Positions 33,901 to 43,385 of a stretch of 64,000 nt of DNA are shown here, one piece after another. The notes below the pieces were generated by a model. The model did not search any database and was not told the origin of the DNA. It worked only from the letters and a program-made list of their open reading frames with translations. This DNA comes from Chaetorhynchus papuensis (taxonomy: Eukaryota > Chordata > Aves > Passeriformes > Rhipiduridae). Position numbers and translations under genes: made by a program. The stretch spans positions 36,740 to 100,739 of the forward strand of contig VWYX01000688.1 of NCBI GenBank assembly GCA_013396525.1. Direction: 5' to 3'. How positions within the stretch are numbered: the first letter of the stretch is position 1; every line of letters starts with the position of its first letter.

Positions 33901-36900
33901 GCAGAACAGATTGGGGCCTATTCCTGGCTAGAGACCTATTTCCAGACGGCCAAAAACATTCCTAACCCCTAGACTAGTACCCGGGGATTAGAGGAAAGCA
34001 GGAGGGGAAGTGCCTCAGCGTGGCTGCTGTTGGTGTGTTTGCACATTATGCGCAATGGCTCCTCTGTGATTTTGTGGTGATGAGCACGGAAGGGCAAGAA
34101 ATGAAGGACAGCATGCTCAGAGGGGTAAGTGAGCACCCAGGATGCCAGAGATCCAAGTTTGTACTAGGCTCAGGCACACGTGTGCTGAGGAAAATCTCTT
34201 CATTGGCCTCCACCTCGGTTTCCCCTCCACGTTTGGGGAGACCCTTGCAGCAGAGCTCTGTCTTGTGCCCCTGTGCAGTGCCTGCCACCCTGAAGCCCTG
34301 CTCTGACTTGTGGCCGCCAAACATCGTCAGACAAACACAAAAGGAGAGGAATGTGGCGATACTGCCTCTGAAAACAAGTGTTCCCACACAGGAACAGAGG
34401 GAAGCACACAGTGCACAGCTCCAGTCACCCAGGTGTACGGCACGAACAGGATGCCCTGGCCTTTAGCCTCTGCCAGAAAGTGGCATCATGCCATGGGAGC
34501 ACAGCTGAAACCAAGTGCAGTGAAGGGTGGCTCCTGAGACAGCTCTAAATGCCCAGTGCAATCGCTTGGGCTTTCAGGAAGTGAAGCTGTTTCAAAATCC
34601 AATCTCCTGCACATTATTTATGGGTCTCCTGGTGTGGCTGAAGAGAGCTGGTGCTGTCATCTTTCCTTCCTCATCACTCCCAGCAGAAATGGAAGGGAGC
34701 TAATGGGGAACCAGTTTTCTCTTTGGAAGACAGAGATGAGTGACTTCTCACTGGATCTTATTTTGTCCAGCACATGTCAGGGCAGTTGAGCCTCAGGATA
34801 CAAAAGGTCAAGAGCCCAAGGTCTGGCATCACTTTCTCCTTCCCTTCTGGACCTCCATAACAGAGGGATGGTGGATGCCCTGGAGAGCCAGAGCCCTCTG
34901 CCCTGCCCATTGCTGGTTTTGGGGAGGGAAGGCAATACCATGCCACAAGTCTGGAAGCTCCTCAGCTTCCCAGCCTGACCTCCTTCCCAGATCTGCAGGG
35001 CACAGAGCCCAGACAGCTTCCACGAGGAGGGGACAAAGAGGAGAGTTAAAAGGTCTCTCTTTAAAAGAGCACACAACCTCTCTGAAGAGCACTGCAGTAA
35101 AACCCACCAAGTTTCACTTCGGGAATGCTGGAATTAGGCTCATCTGCACTGCCTTAACCCAGCCCTCTCCTTGTGTGTTGGCATGGCAATGCTGCCTGTC
35201 ATGACATGACACCCCACACTCTTCTTTTTCTGCAGGACCCCAGCCCCCCGAGCGCCACGGACAGCGGTGCCCTCTGAATGGATGGCTACTCAATATTTCC
35301 CTTTGTCCTCATCGCTCAGTGTCTGCCTTCATGCATTATTTAGCATGCTCTCTCCAGCCCCCCACACACCGAGGCAGAGCTGCAGGCTTCCCCTTGGCCT
35401 TTTCAGCGGGGCTTTGTCCCGGGATCAATGGCCCCTGGATGGGGAGATAGGATTCTGTCTTCCCATCACCACTGGCTGGAGGGCCAGCCAGGCCCTGCCC
35501 AGCCACCTGTAAGTGATTAAATGCCAGGTGGTTCAGAACAGCCCAGTCCTGATAAAAGGCTGCCAGCAGTGAAGGCAGGAGCTGCCTGCAGGGATGGGAG
35601 CTCCTGCAGGAGGGTGAGCGATGCCCTGGGGAGCCAGCTGAGGTGTGAGCTCCTGGGCAGCTGCAGGAGCCTTGCCTGTAAGGGCAGGAGCTCGGTCAGC
35701 AAGAGGGTGTTTGAGGGGAAAGAGCCCTACCAGGCAGGGCTCCTGTGTGTGGGGTTCCTTGGCTCAGCCAGTGCCCGGGAGGGCGAGCCTCAGTTCCTGG
35801 TGCTTGAGGGTCCTGTTGGGAATGAATGCCTCCTGCTTCCAGGTGGTGGTGGGTGCCAGTGGGGTTTCAAAGGCAGTCCTCAGAAAACAAGCTTGGTGTT
35901 TGGAGGGACAGCTGGGTTGGGTTTCATTTTGGGAAGTCTGAGGGTTTTTTTGCCAGTGCACTAATTAACATAAGTAGTTTGCCCAACTTCTTGCTCTGAA
36001 TGAAAACAATTGCTTTGCAAATGGCTTTTGAGCTGTTGGGGAGAGCCTGTTCATCAGCTACCTGGCTTCCTCATCCAGTTTTTGGATACCTCACTGGATG
36101 AGGCACCATGCAGCCCTGTCCCACACTGAGAGTCCATCCAGCCTGGGTGCTGAGGAGAGATGGGGACAGGTCTCATAAATCTCCTTAAACCAATGTCCCC
36201 AGCCTGTCTGTGCAGAGGGCCAGAGTGAGAGTGCACAGAAAAACTCAGTTTTTATGGTCCCCTGACCCTTTGTGTACTCAAAGCAGCAGCCTTCAAGCTC
36301 TCATATCTCTATTTTCTTTATCATGTGCACAGCCCTAGACGGAGTTCCTCGCTTCCAGAGCAGCGAGCAAACGGGAAAGCCGGACCAGGACGATCCATGG
36401 AACACCAGCCCCTCTCCACTCACCCTCTGTCGAACTCGCTCACGTTGCTCAGCTGCCTCCGGTAGGTCTCCAGCAGAATCCACCGGGAGCACTGGGCCGG
36501 CGGCGGGCGGGGAGGGCTCGGCCCGGAGAAGCGGAAGCGCACGGAGCCCGCGTGGGTGAAGCAGATGTAGCAGTCGGGGAGGTAGGAGGCATTGTACACC
36601 AGCCAGCCCACGCTCAGCAGGGCGTAGTCGTGCAGGTGGAGGACAGCGCCTGGTGGGGGGACAAGGACGCCCTGATAAGCCCAGGCTCCAGCTGGGGGAG
36701 AAGGTTTAACGCGATAACAGCTTGTTTGGCCATCATCTGGAAGTGCTTCCAGAAAGGCTGTGAGTGGTCTCTCCCAGCAAGGACAGCGCGGCTGCTCTGC
36801 CTGCCTCCCCCAGGCGGGAGGATGTGGCCCCCTCCACATCAGACACTGGGCAGGCAGAGCGTGACAGCTCCCTGGGAGCACGGGGAGGGGGGGAAATCAA

Positions 36901-39261
36901 TAGGGAGCTCTGCTTCTCCACTGGGATGGAAAATGCTCCGAGTTATTAAAGGTCTTTCAGACAGACTTTGCTGTGAGCTGGCTCAGGCCACGCTGATTTA
37001 AAGAGGAACTCGCACAGTAGTAGGCAGCAGTTCACAAGGCGTGCTGGCTGAAGCACACCTGAAGCAGAGCTCTGGGATCTGTTCGGATCCCAGCTTCAAT
37101 TTTTGTGTCTAGTCCGTGTCTCTTCTTTCAGCTCTCTGGAACTCTGGCATGCACCAAAATCCCAGACCGTGTTACACTGGGGAATTGTACTCAGATGCAG
37201 AAGTACAATTTACTTTGTGCCTTACCAAAAGCATGCCCGCTCACATTGTACATCTGCTGCTGGCCAGCACAAAGGGCCTCTGGGATGCTCTGTTATTGTG
37301 CAGTATGTTGGCAGCTGCCAGTCTCCCTGGCACAGGAAGCATCCTCTGTGTGCTCACCTTCCTTATCATTTCATTTTGCTGAAATCTCCCCTTTTCCAAA
37401 GACTCCTGATGTTGTCGGTGCTTGAACTAAGCTTCACCTTTGTAAAGGGAAGACACTATGAGAGCTGAAGTCTTAAAGATGTATTTTATTAGTCTAGGGG
37501 AGACCTCTTAGTCAAAATAGCTTTGATGCCCTTAGGGGTAAAGGGAGACCATGAACAAGACACAAGACCAGTATGTAGTTGACATTAGATTAGGTTCAAG
37601 ACTGTAATTTATAGTGGACTAATCTAAAATAGACTCTAATGCCTGTGATCTCCCACTGGAGAGGGTCTGGGCTGTAAAGATGCTGAGGAGCTGTGGTTGC
37701 TGCTCCCAGCAGAGCTGGTGCACCAGGCTGGGCATGCTGCAGCTGTCTGACCCTCCTCTGGCTGCCAATGTCACCTTCCTCCCGATGTGAGCAGCAACAG
37801 GAATTACAATAGTGCTTGAAACAACAGGAACTCCCCGGGGCTCTGATCAAGTCCTGCTCAAACAGCTATGAGGATGTGATCCTGGCCCTGAAAGCTTATG
37901 GCCCTTGCAAGGATTCCAAGAACCCATTTTAACCTCGCCTGGATTGAGGAGTGTTGATTATTTGTTTTGACTCCCGCTCGGTATCAATGACACTGGAGGT
38001 GAAGAGGGGAGTACTTTTAAATTCCGAACTGCTCAATTCAGCCATGAAAGGATAATGACATTTCTGACACACTAATCGTTTATGGTAACAGATTAGGATG
38101 CTGCAAGACAGGGATCTGCATCCCACAGCAGAGACTGTGAGGGAGAAGTTGGGAAGACTGCTCAGGGCCCCATCCAATCTGGCCTTGAACACTTCCAGGG
38201 ATAGGCTATCCACAACTTCTCTGGGCAACCTGTGCCAGTGCCTCACTACCCTCTGAGTAAAGACTTTCTTCCTAAACTCTAATCTAAATCTCTCCTCTTT
38301 TAGTTCAGTGCTGTTCCCCCTGGTCCTGTCACTACCTGCCCATGTAAAAATTTGCTCTCTCTCCCTTTTACAAGCTCACTTTAAGTGCTGGAAGTACACA
38401 GGCTCTGACTTGTACACAACAAGCAAAGAAACTTCCAGTCTTAGAGGTAGCCCCTTCCTCCTCCAGTACCCCGAGACTTCCAGGTCTGCCACAGAACCAC
38501 CTGCAGAAACACTTTTTGGGGGGATACAGCACTTTTGGCTAAGATAGAGAATAACACAAGGTTGGTAGCCTGTTCATGGATTGTGTATATGGGGAAAAAG
38601 AGAGGCCCTGGCTGGAACATGCTGAGTAAATGGGGATGTCTGCTATTTCTTCTTGTCTTTGCTTCCTCTGCCCCTTCTCCACTCTTGAAAGACTTAAAGG
38701 ATCCGTATTGTGAGTTAAGCCAAAGGCCACAATTGCTGGAAATGTGTATTCATCCAATCCATCCCCCTCTTCCTCTCTCCCCCTACCCCATCCCTGAGCT
38801 CAGAGTCAGGGAACTTTTCCTGGAAGCCAACGAGCACAATTTACAGCTCTCATAAGCTTGTCTCCCACATCTTGAGTGTTTTGTCCCAGCTCAGAAAGCA
38901 AAAGGTGAGAAAAGGAGTCTCATCTTACTCATCCTAAGCCAAGCCTACCTTTTGGCATGCGCTTCAAGATGCTGAACACTGTGCTCTGATCAATGAGGCT
39001 CTTTGCCCGGAAGAAGTGCATGCTTGGAGGAAACTGCCCCGTAGCTATGGCTGCTTCCACTTCCTTCTTCTTGAGGTTTACGAGCTTGGTGCTGAGCTGC
39101 TGCTCCTGCCTGCTCAGCACCAAGTTGCCACCCGTCTGATGGGCTTTCTCCTCCTGCATCAGGGAGTCCCGGTCCTTCCAGAGAGGGGTGGGAAGGCAGA
39201 GGGAAGCCAGACTCAGGAGGAGGTATGCCAGCCTTATGCCTTGCCCAGGTGGAGGTCTCAT
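21812..39261 (-). CDS. ADA2: ADA2, secreted adenosine deaminase 2 (9 coding exons, 515 aa)
   Basis: Spliced coding sequence on the minus strand: 39261-38949, 36649-36424, 29946-29736, 26657-26530, 25477-25387, 25082-24974, 24020-23863, 23028-22826 and 21920-21812. All junctions are GT..AG and the total of 1,548 nt is one open frame. The product is an ADGF/ADA2-family enzyme that deaminates extracellular adenosine and 2'-deoxyadenosine to inosine forms. A signal-peptide core lies at ~9-25 (LAYLLLSLASLCLP). HLH (H109/H111), H355 in FFHAGET, E358, H383 in RIGHG and DD440-441 form the zinc and catalytic set. The family's receptor-binding insertion is bounded by C131 and C158. N-glycosylation sequons occur at N124, N173, N185, N260, N296 and N377. 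Human ADA2 is 511 aa, so length and exon plan agree. Odd points: FAAHR where I recall human YSDHR, and SPDDP instead of SSDDP. Confidence 0.97.
22826..23028 (-). CDS. ADA2: ADA2 coding exon with Asp-Asp zinc-site motif (aa 413-480)
   Basis: Acceptor CCACCCAG, donor GTAAGT. It encodes LLLVADLRSHPAADLMAEGH, then PIVISPDDPSVFGAKG (D440 and D441, the metal and catalytic aspartates) and YDFYEVFMAIGGMNADLRTL. Confidence 0.97.
23863..24020 (-). CDS. ADA2: ADA2 coding exon with RIGHG motif (aa 360-412)
   Basis: Acceptor CTGCTCAG, donor GTATGT. It encodes DWQGTSVDNNVLDALLLNTS, then RIGHGLAL (H383) and VPVEVCPISNQ. The SNQ turn is conserved in adenosine deaminases. Sequon at N377. Confidence 0.97.
24605..24630. 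repeat. Short perfect inverted repeat in ADA2 intron
   Basis: TTATTTCAC at 24605-24613 and GTGAAATAA at 24622-24630 form a 9-bp perfect stem with an 8-nt loop. It may be chance. It lies between the HAGE and RIGHG exons. Confidence 0.5.
24974..25082 (-). CDS. ADA2: ADA2 coding exon with HAGE motif (aa 324-360)
   Basis: Acceptor CCCCCAG, donor GTAAGC. It encodes VGNEDEGHSLWDLKDALTIP and MGVNLPYFFHAGET. H355 and E358 form the catalytic HAGE motif of the adenosine deaminase superfamily. Confidence 0.97.
25387..25477 (-). CDS. ADA2: ADA2 coding exon (aa 293-323)
   Basis: Acceptor TCTCTAG, donor GTAACT, 91 nt. It encodes MLNVSQIKEAIITAMALRA, then RFPDTLAGFDL, the strand leading into the catalytic loop. 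Sequon at N296. Confidence 0.95.
26530..26657 (-). CDS. ADA2: ADA2 coding exon (aa 251-293)
   Basis: Acceptor CCGCTGCAG, donor GTAGGG. It encodes VYELDGTRHNKSWSVAAYRE and FVKEHPDFVGAKVIFAAHR. The conserved His is H292. The two residues before it are Ala-Ala, where human has Ser-Asp as I recall. Confidence 0.95.
29736..29946 (-). CDS. ADA2: ADA2 coding exon (aa 180-250)
   Basis: Acceptor TTTCTACAG, donor GTACGT, ends in phase 0. It encodes LLRNLTLVTDAPELAYPS (sequon N185), FIWKRFEEIFLIASGL with the family Trp (W203), and YEDNIQYVEIRAILPA. Confidence 0.97.
29947..31649. other. ADA2 large intron, proximal part
   Basis: Intronic DNA of mixed composition between the exon at 29736-29946 and the intronic CpG island. 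No coding exon, RNA gene or clear repeat recognised. Confidence 0.5.
31650..32130. promoter_or_regulatory. Intronic CpG island inside ADA2
   Basis: About 30 CpG dinucleotides fall in roughly 330 bp (31.74-32.07 kb), flanked by CpG-poor intron. Both strands have open but unrecognised frames. It lies within the 6.5-kb intron between the receptor-binding-insertion exon and the W203 exon. Possible roles are an alternative promoter producing N-terminally shortened ADA2 transcripts, an antisense or lncRNA promoter, or an enhancer. No splice-supported exon was found. Confidence 0.6.
32140..32400. promoter_or_regulatory. AT-rich block with clustered GATA and ATTA sites
   Basis: Next to the intronic CpG island, this ~260-bp AT-rich block has TTGATAACCAGATAATC (two head-to-tail GATA motifs at about 32343-32357), several ATTA cores and an ATTGATCC/GATTATTGATCC pair. 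It looks like a conserved non-coding enhancer rather than repeat DNA. Conservation has not been tested. Confidence 0.3.
32424..33284. other. T21 homopolymer running into an 840-bp assembly gap
   Basis: T21 at 32424-32444 is followed by N from 32445 to 33284. The homopolymer probably stopped assembly. The gap lies entirely in an ADA2 intron, and no ADA2 codons are missing because the flanking exon phases join. Confidence 1.
33285..36423. other. ADA2 large intron, distal part
   Basis: Intronic sequence with a short (CA)n tract at 33537-33550 and otherwise no recognisable repeat or exon. A G/C-rich patch with repeated GAGCTCCTG-like words lies near 35.58-35.70 kb. Confidence 0.45.
36424..36649 (-). 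CDS. ADA2: ADA2 coding exon with HxH zinc motif and receptor-binding insertion (aa 105-180)
   Basis: Acceptor CCCCACCAG, donor GTGAGT. It encodes AVLHLHDYALLSVGWL (zinc-binding H109 and H111), then the Cys-bounded ADGF insertion from C131 to C158. That insertion has a proline-rich run (GPSPPRPPPAQC) about two residues longer than human as I recall it. Sequons at N124 (NAS) and N173 (NVS). Confidence 0.96.
38130..38397 (-). mobile_element. CR1 LINE fragment in ADA2 intron, minus orientation
   Basis: It contains GGCCTTGAACACTTCCAGGG, CACAACTTCTCTGGGCAACC, TGTGCCAGTGCCTCACTACC and CTGTTCCCCCTGGTCCTGTC, which are antisense CR1 phrases. The extreme 3' end is missing, so it is truncated at both ends. 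Confidence 0.92.
38949..39261 (-). CDS. ADA2: ADA2 first coding exon (aa 1-105)
   Basis: The ATG at 39261 has A at -3 and follows acceptor AAGGTGCAG by seven bases, so it is the first coding exon of a gene with a non-coding first exon. It encodes the signal peptide (hydrophobic ~9-25), the N-terminal dimerisation helices (LVLSRQEQQLSTKLVNLKKK) and FPPSMHFFRAKSLID. It ends in phase 1 at donor GTAGGC. Confidence 0.95.
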
Positions 39262-40098
39262 CTTAGAGCTGCACCTTGACAGGGAGAGAAGACTGAAGCG
39301 TTAGCAGAGGTCAGGAGGTGTCACCTCAGCAATGGGATGTGAAGTTTTTGGCCCATCCTGCAGGAGTAGTGGGTTAATGGGATGCTCAGTACTGGCAGGA
39401 GCACCTGGCACCAGTGTCCCCTGAATTTAGGGCTTGCTGCCTATGTACCAGCACACTCCCTGTGGCTGCTGATTACACACAGCAAGGCTGGGTAGGGCGA
39501 AGAGACGTTGCTCCTTGGATCAGATCAGCACATCAAGGCACAGGTCTAGCCCTGGAATGGGGGACTGGTGGCATCAGGACTCTGCTTGCAAGCTGGGATG
39601 GAGCCCCTGTTGAATAAGGGATGCTGGTGCCAAGGTGTTGGCTGTGCTGATAGTAAGGGGCTTGGCTTGAGCTGATCAGATCCCAATTCTCTCCAGTCGA
39701 GAGAAGATCCTGTTGCACCCTTTTAGTTTACTCCAGCTATCAGAAGGGTTCATTTACGGGCAGAAAACCCCAAGGCTTCCTCTGCAGGAACAGAAGTGTG
39801 TCCTTTCCTTGCAATCCCAGAAGAAGAGGATGGAAGTGAGACCATGGGAGTAGTAAGAGATCAGCAGACAGGAGGAGACAGGCACATGTGAACTCTGAGA
39901 GCTCTCCCTCCCCCCAAAAAGCACAACTGCAACCTAATCCTTCAGCACCAGGCTTTAGTGACCCTCCTTGCCAACCTCTCCAGAGCAAAGCAGGCTGGAA
40001 GAAGGGCTCAACATTTTGAAACAATCCTATGTGAATTACACAGAGAGGCCCTGCTTGTGCATGTGTCTTCTGCTTCCAGCTTCTCCTACACCTGTGGG

Positions 40099-40197
40099 CC
40101 CAGGAGGACATCCCCATCCCCTTTAGTGGGTCCCAGGAGGACATCCCCATCCCCTTTAGCGGGTCCCAGGAGGACATCCCCATCCCCTCTTGCGGGT
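40099..40197. repeat. 33-bp minisatellite, three units, in ADA2 intron 1
   Basis: Three consecutive 33-bp units (40099-40131, 40132-40164, 40165-40197) start CCCAGGAGGACATCCCCATC and end GGGT. Unit 2 differs from unit 1 at one base and unit 3 at a few. A partial fourth start (CCCAGGGGATG) follows. The near-identity implies recent expansion and likely length polymorphism. It lies ~140 bp from the presumed first exon. Confidence 0.95.
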
Positions 40198-40329
40198 CCC
40201 AGGGGATGAAGGCGTGCTGGGGGAGCCAACAGAGCAGGGGTGGATGCAGCCCCATAGCAGGCCTGGCTCCGGGCTTAGGAAAGGAAACATCCTAAAGAAA
40301 GTGTTATCTTATCCGTGGTGAGACTGCCT

Positions 40330-40660
40330 CACTTACTGTTAACTCTGCTCCTCCCGGCATCCAGAGCTCTCGCAGCTGCTGCCCGAGGGAGCGGGGAGCG
40401 CTTCTCTCCCGTGCGAGCCAGCGCTGTCCCGGCACGGGTGGAGAGCAGGGTCCGTCCCGGCGCTGCGGAGCGAGGCACACCGAGTTCCTCTTCCTGTGCT
40501 GCCGCCCCGGCTCGCCCAGCTTTTATTTCTCCCCGGCCGGACTGCTTCATGAATATATAAGGAGGAGGAGGAGGCAGGGGAGGTCATGAGAAAGTGGGAC
40601 ACGGGCGCTGAAGGGAGCCGAGCTGGGAGCCGGGCTGCCAAAAAAAGCGGGGGCGCTCAG
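40330..40660 (-). promoter_or_regulatory. ADA2: CpG-rich ADA2 promoter with tandem ETS-like sites
   Basis: CpG-dense DNA of ~330 bp sits just upstream of the ADA2 first intron donor. On the minus strand CACAGGAAGAGGAAC (complement of 40483-40497) has two GGAA cores in tandem, as expected for ETS/PU.1 binding in a myeloid-expressed gene. TATA-like elements lie near 40520-40560, next to a GAG-rich purine run (40560-40574). Confidence 0.5.
40337..40520 (-). other. ADA2: Probable non-coding first exon of ADA2
   Basis: A strong minus-strand donor, AACA|GTAAGTGAG, has its last exon base at 40337. It lies at the downstream edge of a CpG-rich promoter and 1.07 kb upstream of the acceptor used by the first coding exon (first base 39268). 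The 5' limit is not visible; 40520 is a guess based on TATA-like AATAAAAG at about 40520-40528 and TATATA at 40554-40559. Human ADA2 also begins with a non-coding exon. Confidence 0.45.
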
Positions 40661-43250
40661 GGGAACCCCCACCCCCAAGCTGCTGCACAGGGTGGGCTCT
40701 TTAACCCATCACTGCTCGTCTGTGCAGCCGTCCCGAGCTGCCTGGCACCCGCAGCTTTGAGATGAATATCCCGGGAGCAGCGCTTCGGCACGCGTTGCTG
40801 CTGCAGGGAGCTCCTAAACCCTGCTCTCTGTCCCAGGAATACACCCAGGCTTGGATATCCAACCCGCGACAGAGCGTTTAATGCCAGCGGCTCTGCAAAC
40901 TCTGCTTGGTAAGGCTCTTAGGGCTGAGGAAACAGCGATCTGTACAAGCGCCCTCTAAATGGTCTTGCCCGGTCTCTGATTTGGGAATCGGGCAGCCAGC
41001 GATCCAGCCGGCTGCCCTGAGACACGCAGGGCTGAGATCGAGCCTGGGAAGTCACTCGGGTGGAGGGGGGATGGACTTATTTAAAAAAAAAAAAAAACAC
41101 AAAAAAAATCACAACAAATACAGTAATTTCAGCGTTTTATTTCACGCGGTTTAACGGACTGAGTTTTAAACTACTTAAAACAGATGTTACATAAACAGCT
41201 TCCAGGGGAGAACAAAGTCCAGTTGGTTAAATTTAGTCCAAAAATTTAATCATTTTAAATATTAATTAAAAAAAAAAAAAAAGATCTTGTAAGTTAAGAA
41301 CTATTGAGAACAACTCAACAGCAGTCACAAAGATTGTTTTTGAGGCAGAGACAGAAGTGTCTGGTCAATAATATGTTAAATTTCATTAGCTGGCACTACT
41401 ACAACAGACTGAAAGCAGGGTGTCCAGGCTGCCCACCCTCCCTGAATGTCCCAGCTGGACACCTGCCAGCTTTTCCTCCTCTCCTGACCCCTTCACTCTC
41501 TGCTGTCACTGAGATCAGTCCCAGCATCCATGCAGGGATCCCAAACACTCCCTAAGCCCTGTCCAGAGGGTGGCTGTGCCCCCTTGCCTGCCCCTCAGCA
41601 GGGTGGGATATTCCTTGAGTCTCTAGATGAGCCTGCTCCCAAAGGGAGATCAGAGGAGTGAAAAGATGACCCAAATATGCTCAGCAGCTGACTATTGGTT
41701 GATGAAAGCAACTCGAGGGTGGGAGGTTTGAGGAGGGAAGCGCTTGGAGTGAGAAGGGATGGTTCAGTAGGGACAAGAGTTCCGCCTCCAAATACCTTCA
41801 AGGGAGCAATAAAAGTGAAGAAAGGGAATTGCTCTCATTTTCCTGTAGTAGTAAAGCCCAGCATTAGTTCCATAAACCCAAATTCAGCCCAGGCAGTTGG
41901 AAAACTGGCTCTGTAGTGAGCAATCGGGTGCAAGAGGACAGGTTCCCACTGTGGAGCACTGAGGGGGGTTGAAATGCTGTGTGAGGGATCTCAAACAGCT
42001 GACAGCCAGGCAGGGGTCTTGGAAATGCCTACCAGGGGGCCTCAGAGATTTGGGGTGGTTCATCCTGCCAAATCACAAAAACCAAAGTCCAGTGCTCAAA
42101 CACTTCTTTGATGGGGCTTTTTCCACAAAAACAATTGCAGACCTTGTCAGGAGAGTTCTGTACTGATGTTGCAAGGGTTGGGCTAGGAAACAAGAAGGTG
42201 CTTGAGATGCTTTGCTCCCTATTAAAATGTGGCACATGCTCTGAAAGTAAAAAATCCCGGTGAAATAAGACCACAGCTGCTTTTAGGCAGGATCTGTCTG
42301 GACATGAAAGGTGGAAAGAGGGAGAAGAGGACAACCTAAGCCAGGCTCTGGATGCCACGAGCCAGGAGCCCCGTCTGGGGGAGGATTGGGTCCATCTAGT
42401 GCCTACAAGTAGCCAAAACCCCAGCTCCAGAGCTCCCTGGGAACTGAGGCGTGGTATAGGAAGACTTGCCCTGTCTATAGGACTGACAAGGAATGTTACA
42501 GTTGTCATTCCCACACCAACACATCTCTCAGCTTGTTTGAATTCTTCCTGAGAACCAAGTAGCCTGTTTGCAGGTTTTGCAATAGCTCTGTGTCTGTCCA
42601 CAAGACCACGACTGCAGTTCCTGTCCAGTCTTGACTGGCCCCTGGGACAGTCTTCAGCTCCCTGGCTCTGGTCCCACGTGCTGTTTAGCCAGGGCTGATA
42701 GGGGCACGGGGCATGCCCTGCTCCTTCACCAAACAGCCCAGCTTTCCCTTGGCTTCTGGGGTGGTTCCTAGCCCCTGCTGACCTCTCAGCTGCTGCAGCT
42801 GTACCCAGCAGTGTTCCAGAGCCCCTGTCCCGGCTGTGTCTGTGCAAGCTGTGCCCGTTCTTTGTGCCCAGCTGCACGTCAGACGCATCTGAAGCTTTAA
42901 ATAGCTGGTGGCCAGCTCTTGGTGCTCACAGTGAGTTCCCCCTGCTTCGGTTTCAGTTCCACATGTGAACCGCTTTCCTTCAAACCTTTCAGGCTTCTTG
43001 GAGGTGACAGGCACCGTTTCCAGAGTGTTTCCCCACCTCTCCCTCCTCACCTTCCCTGCTGTGGCCGCAGCTGTGTCTGCTCCCCCCATCCCGTGCCTTG
43101 CAGCAGCCGTGCCAAGAGGAGCGTGGGCAGCCCTGGGGATGCAGGAAGGGGGAAGGACCACAGAGGAGGCAGCAGCAGCAGCAGCAACAGGCTTGCAGAT
43201 GTGCGTTTCTCACTTCATCTTTCAGCTCGGCATCCTGCAGAGCCCATCCT
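40661..43250. other. Upstream flank of ADA2, no gene recognised
   Basis: Moderate GC to about 41.05 kb, then AT-rich with A-runs at 41082-41095 and 41267-41282, then ordinary DNA. No exon similar to CECR2, the expected right-hand neighbour, was seen. Confidence 0.45.
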
Positions 43251-43385
43251 TGTGCCGTGCGTGTCGCTGTGCAAGACGGACGCATAGAAAAAACCACGCG
43301 GGTCCGAATCAGCAGAAAGCGGCCTACGAGCCGAGATTTCCTAATTTTCCGAGGTTTTTATAAGGTAGTTCGCAAAGTGTACTAA
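43250..43385. promoter_or_regulatory. Isolated CpG-rich patch
   Basis: About 135 bp with roughly 16 CpGs in an otherwise CpG-poor region, including TGCGTGTCGCTG, ACCACGCGGGTCCG and GAGCCGAGATTTCC, followed by TTTTTATAAGG (TATA-like) near 43356. It may be a small promoter, a young unmethylated insertion or a fragment of a GC-rich repeat. I cannot assign it. Confidence 0.3.
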
